A stretch of DNA of 64,000 nucleotides from Glycine soja (Eukaryota; Streptophyta; Magnoliopsida; Fabales; Fabaceae). Positions 58,690-64,000 of this stretch are shown here, piece by piece. The DNA lies in NCBI RefSeq assembly GCF_004193775.1, contig NC_041003.1, positions 22,926,573 through 22,990,572 on the forward strand. The letters run 5' to 3'. The position numbers and the translations under genes were made by a program. The notes beneath the pieces were generated by a model, which searched no databases, was not told the origin of the DNA, and saw nothing but the letters and a program-made list of their open reading frames with translations. How positions within the stretch are numbered: the stretch's first letter is position 1; each line of letters opens with the position of its first letter.

Positions 58690-59835
58690 TTGTAGAGACA
58701 TTCTCCTAGGATTTGTCGAATCCTATGAAAAAGAAATGAAGCCTAAGCTCTCAAAATTTTCAATCACCATCAAAAGAAGTGCTCTACTGCATAGACATGC
58801 TTTGACGCAAAAGAAAATGGTTTCTTGTTGAAGTGTTCAACACATATGAAGTGGCTCTACTACAAATGGTTGAGTATGATGGTTCAGACAAAAGTTATAG
58901 AGATTCCACAAATGATCAAGTGGCTCTCATGTCCAGAAATTTCAAGCAGATGATGAAGAAGAAAGGAAAGTTTCACCACTCCTCTAGAAGAAAAGACACA
59001 TGAGTCAAAAAGAAATACAAAGAAGAGGGCAATGAGATCAATTGTTTCAATTGTCGAAAACTCGGACACATGAAGGCTTAGTGTCCCTAGCTAAAGAAGA
59101 AAAGATGTTTCTATTACAAAAAAAGGTCTAATGGTCACCTGGGATGACTCAAACAATAATAAGAGTAGCAGTTCAAACGATGAGCAAGCCAACATCTTCC
59201 TAATGGTAGATACAGACAAAAAAGTTGAGGTAAAAACTTGCTTTAAATCTGATACCTCTTCTTGTGCTACATCAAACGATGCAGAAGATATGTCCTCTGA
59301 TGTTCTTCTTCAAAATAGTCATATGATTTCTCTTTAGTGCAAAAAGTATAAAGAAAATTATAAATTATCTATTTGAGAAAATACTGAACTAGAGAAATCA
59401 AATGAAAATCTGAAAAAGAAATTCTAGACTCTAGAAGAAAGCCTAAGTCAGACCAGTAAGGCTGACGAATCCTCAACAGTTGAAAAATTAAGCAAAAAGG
59501 TTGCTTGTCTTACAAAAGACTTTGAGAAGTTCTTGGAAAGTTCTAATACTTTATTTATGATTTTAACATTCCATCAACATCCCTATGACAAGACTAACCT
59601 AGGCTTAGAAAAGGGGTATAATCTTCCAAGTCATAGTCTGATTCAGACAAATGTGACTTCTGTGGTAAGTCTGGACACTCAAAGTTTAGATGCATCCATA
59701 AGAAGAAACATATGTCTAAGGGTACAAATTTTCATGAACCTAAAAAGATCTGGATACCAAAATCTCAAATTGTCCCTTTTGCAAATATCCTTGTGATGCA
59801 ATCCTACCCCCCAAGGGTATTGGATAGAAGACTCC
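58690..59835 (+). pseudogene. Copia (SIRE-like) gag remnant
   Basis: Three frames with many stops encode recognisable pieces of a Ty1/copia Gag. There is a basic region and a CX2CX4HX4C knuckle near 59055 (CFNCRKLGHMKA followed by a stop). A Ser/Asp-rich stretch follows, then a Lys/Glu coiled-coil region, a NLGLEKGYN segment near 59605, and a second partial zinc finger near 59660 with a FHEPKKIWIPK tail near 59735. The fragment stops near 59835, and protease, integrase and reverse transcriptase are absent. Confidence 0.75.
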
Positions 59836-59941
59836 AAGAGGATTGGACTAGAGCTACTAAAGAAGGCCCTAGGGTTCTCATGAACCTTAGGGTAGATTTT
59901 TGAGCCCATGAGTCAAGGTTGGATTCACTCTTCTTTGTAAA

Positions 59942-60925
59942 TGTTAGAATTGGTTTTTCCTTCTTTTGGGCCTTGTATTTTGGCCATTCTAGTAGTATAG
60001 GGTTTTAGCCTTGTATTTCAAGGCATTTTGAGTAGTCTTTGTAATAGGGACTTTTTTTTTATATTTTCATGTATTTTGGCATGGGGGTGAGCTTAGCTAT
60101 TATAGGGGGTGTGTGTAGCTAAGCTCTAGCTTCTTTAGGAATCTTCTCAAGGAGGTGAGCTTAGTTATTAGAGGGGTGTGTGTAGCTAAGCTCTAGCTTC
60201 TCAAGGAAGTTTTCTCAAAGAAGCTTCTCAAGGAAGTTTTCTCAAGAAAGCTTCTCAAGGAAGCTACCTAGTCTATAAATAGAAGCATGTGTAACACTTG
60301 TTGTAACTTTGATGAATGAGAGTCTTGTGAGATATACTTCAAAGTTCCACTTCTCTCCCTCTTTTATTCCTTCAATTTCGTGCTCCCCCCTCTCTCTTTC
60401 TCTCCCTCTTTCTTTTCCTCCATTGAAGCATCCTTCCAAGCTTCTTATCCAAGGCTCATCTTGGTGGTGAAGCTCCTTCTTCCATGGCTTATTCCCTAGT
60501 GGATGGCGCCTCCTCTCACCTCTTCTTCTTTGTCTTCCGCTGCATCTCCATGGTGGAAAATCACCATTAAAGGACCTCATTAAAGCTCAAAGATCCAGCC
60601 TCCATAGAAGCCCCAGAAGCAAGCTTCCATTACCTTGGTATGAACTTTGAAGTGAAATTCTCAAATGATCAAAGTTCAGACCTCATTTGAGACACAAAAT
60701 TTTGTGCTCCTTCTCTCCCTCTCCCTCCACTCATCTTCTTCTACCTTCAAGGTTTTATCCATGGCTTCCTATGGTGGTGAGCTTATTCTTGACTCATCTT
60801 CTCCTGGAAGTGGCGTCTCCAAGCATCTTTCTTCCTTCTTCATTCCGCTGCCATTAATCTTCAAAAAGCAAAGGACTCCATTGATGAAGAAGATCCAAGG
60901 CCTACAAGCTCCACATGGAGCTACA
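59942..60925 (+). repeat. 5' LTR of a Ty3/gypsy element
   Basis: It begins TGTTAGAATTGG and ends GGAGCTACA, followed five bases later by a primer-site-like sequence. It has a TATA box and an internal duplication of a GTGAGCTTAGCTATTA block (about 60086 and 60152). The start was inferred from the TG end, because the partner LTR is beyond the window. Confidence 0.7.
60274..60281 (+). promoter_or_regulatory. TATA box in the Ty3/gypsy LTR
   Basis: TATAAATA lies about two-fifths into the LTR, at the expected U3 position, shortly after repeated CTTCTCAAGGAAG words. Confidence 0.6.
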
Positions 60926-60930
60926 TAAGG

Positions 60931-60943
60931 TGGTATCAAGAGC
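60931..60943 (+). other. Primer binding site, variant tRNA-Met type
   Basis: TGGTATCAAGAGC resembles the common TGGTATCAGAGC site with one inserted A. It lies five bases after the LTR end. Confidence 0.6.
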
Positions 60944-62818
60944 ATCTTCATCTAGGTGATGTTCTTTTGCTTCCTCTATCTTTTGTTTGGTCAATTCACT
61001 TTAATTCCTTGTTCTTTATCTTATTCTCCATGTATATCCTTCATTGTCTTGTGGGTTGGTTCTATTTATAGTAGATTCAAAAAAATAAACTGATTAAATC
61101 TTAGATCTACACTTGTTCTTGCATTTCTATGGTTCAAATTTTGTAGATTAACTCTTGAATCATGTTTTTGTGTTGATTTTAGGTTCTATCATTTTTCAGT
61201 CATAATCTTCTTGTGATAAATCTTTAAATCTAAATTTTCTTCCAAAATATTTATTAGAAAAAAAAACACAAAAATCTAAGTGTAAATCACTTAATCCATG
61301 TTGTCTTAGAGTCATGTCATAATAATTGTCACATTATGTAGACGTTTGTGTTGAATTTTTATTTTGTTGATTGAATTCTAGATACATTTGTTCATGTATT
61401 CTTGTCATTCCTAGCCTATCTTTTGAATTTTGAGTCTAATTCATGCATGTTATTTAGTTCATAACATGTTCTAAATCAATTCCTAGAAGTAGCCTTGTAG
61501 TTGAACTTTTTTTTTTTGTTTTCTAAGTTTCCTACATGATGCCTATGATGAAGTTGAGTTGTAGTGCTGAGTTGTGGCTGGATTTGTGAATCAAAATAAG
61601 TCTTAAGCTCTCTTGAATTGTGTTATTCAAGATAATTGAGCATAAGCAAACACAAATTGTAACTATCCAAGCCTTAAGCAACATAGACACTACTCTTGAT
61701 TTCTAGGTTGAAATCGCTGGTCCTGGCAGGTTGAACATACAAACTTGTGTAAAGTACTGAGAATTGGTCACTACGAATTTTGAGTTGAATTTTCTAGACA
61801 TCTGGAAAAAAATTATAAAAAAAGAACCAAGTGATTTGGATAAATGGAAAAAAATAAGAAAAATCACACAAGTTGGCAGAAAAATTAGTGTCCAGAAAAA
61901 AAGAAGTGAAAGAGAAGTGTGCTTATTGTTTTGGCTCGAAATTTTTTCTATAATTGGTGCCTATTTTATACCAATCTTAGTTCTGAAATTTCAATTGAAA
62001 ATTAGTATGAAGACAAGTGCCAAAACTAGAGGTTTCTTGAGTCTTTTTTTACTCTACTCTAGAGCCATTCTAAGTTTCTCTTTGAGTTCTAGCTTGCTTT
62101 TATGTTCTTTTCATTGCTTTAATTGTTGAATAATCCTTGAAAATTTGTCTTGTTAAGACTCTATTGGTTTAGCTTTCATTTCATTTTTTTGGTCTTTGGT
62201 TGTTGCTTGTCTCTTTGTTTCCTTGTTTTTGAGTTGCCATATAGGGAATTGGAAATGAGGATTGGTGCCATCCCTTGAAGAATTTGAGTCAAGAAGCAAG
62301 GGGCCAATCACCTTAAGAGCTATTGGACTAAGAAGCACCCCAAATTGAGTGAAACACCACAGACAAAATAGCCACCAAAATTGAAGATCTTTTTTTTTTG
62401 TAATTTTGTAATTGGCAATTTGCTTTGCTTTCAAATTTTGTAACAAAAAGGCCTTTCATTGGAAGTAAGTTGGGAGCCTCCAATAGGTCACTCTACTTCC
62501 ATTTGTGTGTAATAATTTTAGGCAATTTTCCCTTAGGATAGTGAGTGTTTTGTTGGGAACCTTAAATGAGGTCATCCAAACACTCTTAAGATCTGCCTAG
62601 TTTACATTTCTTGCACTTTAATTTGTTGCTTACTTTCATAGCTTATTTCATTTACCTTCCCTTGTCAAACCGCCTAGATAGCTTGCCTTTTACCAATTAG
62701 TTTTTACCTTATCTTTCACACCTCTTTTAGTGTTTATTTTGGCTAGTTTCAACCATAGTTTCTTTTACCTTTTGTTTTCAAACCTCCAATAAGAAAGAAC
62801 CATAACTTAGCAACCAAC
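60944..62818. other. Long untranslated leader of the Ty3/gypsy element
   Basis: No credible coding sequence lies between the primer site and gag. The region is T-rich. Long leaders of 1-2 kb are common in large plant Ty3/gypsy elements. Confidence 0.6.
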
Positions 62819-63869
62819 ATGAGTCTTCATTCTTCATCTAGTGTTAATGGTGAGGGTTCTACTCCTAAGGACCCCTTGTATAAGATATTAGATGAGTTGA
62901 GATCCCTTAAGTTGTGGAAAGAAAAACAAGAGAGAAAAGAAAAAGGAAAAAAAGAGTGGAAGAAATAAGTAAAGATGAAAGAGAGAAAATAAGAGAAGAA
63001 GAAAGAAGAAAAATGATGAAAGAAATGAAAAGAGAAAAACATGCCTCCTATAGTAGTCATGACTCTTGCAAGAGTTTAAGTGAAGAACTTAGCGACTATT
63101 ATAGAGGGCGCCATAGTTCACATACTAAACATCATTCCCAAAGAAGAGAAAAGGATAGAAGGTCTCAAGAGGTTAACATTAGCCTCCTATATTTCCATGG
63201 AAAAGATAATGTTGAGGCCTACTTAGATTGGGAAATGAAGGTTGAACAACTTTTTGCTTGCCATCATATTAGCGAAGAGAGAAAAGTTCCATTGGCTACC
63301 CTTAGCTTTCAAGGGTATGCCTTCTATTGGTGGACTTCCCTTGTTAGGGAACGAAGGATTCATGGGGATCCTCCAGTAGAATATTGGAATGATCTTAGGA
63401 GTGCCCTTAGGAAGAGGCACATTCCCTCCTACTATGAAAGGGAGCTTATGGACAAGCTCCAAAGGCTTAGACAAGGCAGTATGAGGGTTGAAGAATATAG
63501 ACATCAAATGGAACTACTCCTTTTAAGAGGTGGACTTAGGGAGGAGGAAAGAACAAGCATAGCTAGGTTCCTTAGTGGGATTAATATGGAAGTGGGGGAC
63601 AAGGTTGAACTCCTTCCATATAGGGACCTAGATGAGCTAGTCCAACTTTGTATAAGAGTGTATGGCTTTCACTCTTATCCAAGGAAGGACCAAGCCCAAG
63701 GAATTTTGGGGGCTGCACCTTCAAAACCCAAGGAAGATAAGGGTAAGACCACAGAGAAATCCACCCCTAAGACTAGTTCCCAAGAAAGGACTAACAACAT
63801 TAAATGCTTCAAATGTCTTGGGAGAGGTCACATTGCCTCTCAATGCCCCACAAAGAAAACCATGATTAT
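62819..63869 (+). pseudogene. Ty3/gypsy gag, frameshifted and truncated
   Basis: An ATG at 62819 opens a frame that shifts in the A-rich tract near 62930-62945; the rest reads in the frame that includes 62914. The product has a highly charged Lys/Glu/Arg N-terminus and the retrotransposon Gag domain (LDWEMKVEQLF, LATLSFQGYAFYWWTSL, about 63215-63640). A CX2CX4HX4C zinc knuckle (CFKCLGRGHIASQC) lies near 63805. Similarity stops at about 63868, where unrelated sequence begins. Gag coats the RNA genome in virus-like particles. Confidence 0.8.
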
Positions 63870-64000
63870 TGTTCGCAACCGGCAAGTGTACCAGATCGCA
63901 CAAGTAGTATAAAACTATAAGAACCGAGTATTGAACTCTCGGGGAACTTGTGTTATCTGGCAAGCTATTTCGATAAATAGGCATCTGGTATGAAAATATG
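63870..64000. mobile_element. Edge of another insertion, possibly an LTR start
   Basis: From TGTTCGCAACCGG the sequence no longer matches gag. It carries GGCAAGTGTACCAGATCGCA and GAACTCTCGGGGAACTTG. It resembles a widespread plant LTR-end type that contains a CGGCAAGTG word, but the window ends before it can be defined. Confidence 0.4.

Overview
This window is plant nuclear DNA, most likely from a legume close to soybean (Glycine). That inference rests on the transposon families I recognise: a Tekay-type chromovirus whose LTRs carry GTAATCGATTAC palindromes, Mutator-like elements (MULEs) carrying plant-mobile-domain genes, and a SIRE-like copia gag remnant. Genes have GT-AG introns and the intergenic DNA is AT-rich. 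Only one probable host gene is present. Almost everything else is nested transposable elements and an endogenous plant pararetrovirus.

Layout. 465-4569 and 16459-19767 are two halves of one degenerate caulimovirid copy: a transactivator-like ORF, pregenomic promoter, poly(A) signal, tRNA-Met primer site, movement protein, a small second ORF, then coat protein, protease and reverse transcriptase. It is split by a complete Ty3/gypsy Tekay retrotransposon (4570-16458, minus strand) with 3.6-kb LTRs, an AGAAG target-site duplication and an uninterrupted 1468-residue Gag-Pol. By eye the two LTRs differ at only two bases plus two repeat-length changes, so the insertion is very young. The viral 3' end is rearranged and inverted (19768-20167).

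22109-31107 is MULE A. It carries a decayed plant-mobile-domain (PMD) gene on plus and, converging on it, a mudrA gene on minus whose catalytic core is deleted. Between them lies a telomere-like repeat array hit by a solo LTR. 31743-35506 is the host gene, a five-exon 4'-phosphopantetheinyl transferase on minus that splices in silico to an intact 280-residue protein. A non-autonomous hAT element (36829-37643) follows.

38738-42378 is a GC-rich element with a 9-bp target-site duplication, itself hit by an internally deleted Ty3/gypsy element with an abnormal inverted LTR end. Two related MULEs follow only 51 bp apart, each with a perfect 9-bp duplication. MULE B (42396-46119) holds a truncated PMD gene. 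MULE C (46171-57272) holds a FAR1-like transposase fused to an OTU protease domain, a two-repeat protein of unknown function, and a PMD gene interrupted by a second solo LTR of the family seen in MULE A. The window ends with a copia gag remnant, a Ty3/gypsy LTR with leader and gag, and the edge of another insertion.

The recurring theme is the PMD gene travelling inside MULEs: three copies, in three elements, with at least two different transposase types. All copies here are broken, so any functional link has to be tested on intact relatives. Exon boundaries, element ends and target-site duplications were found by reading the sequence. No database search was possible.
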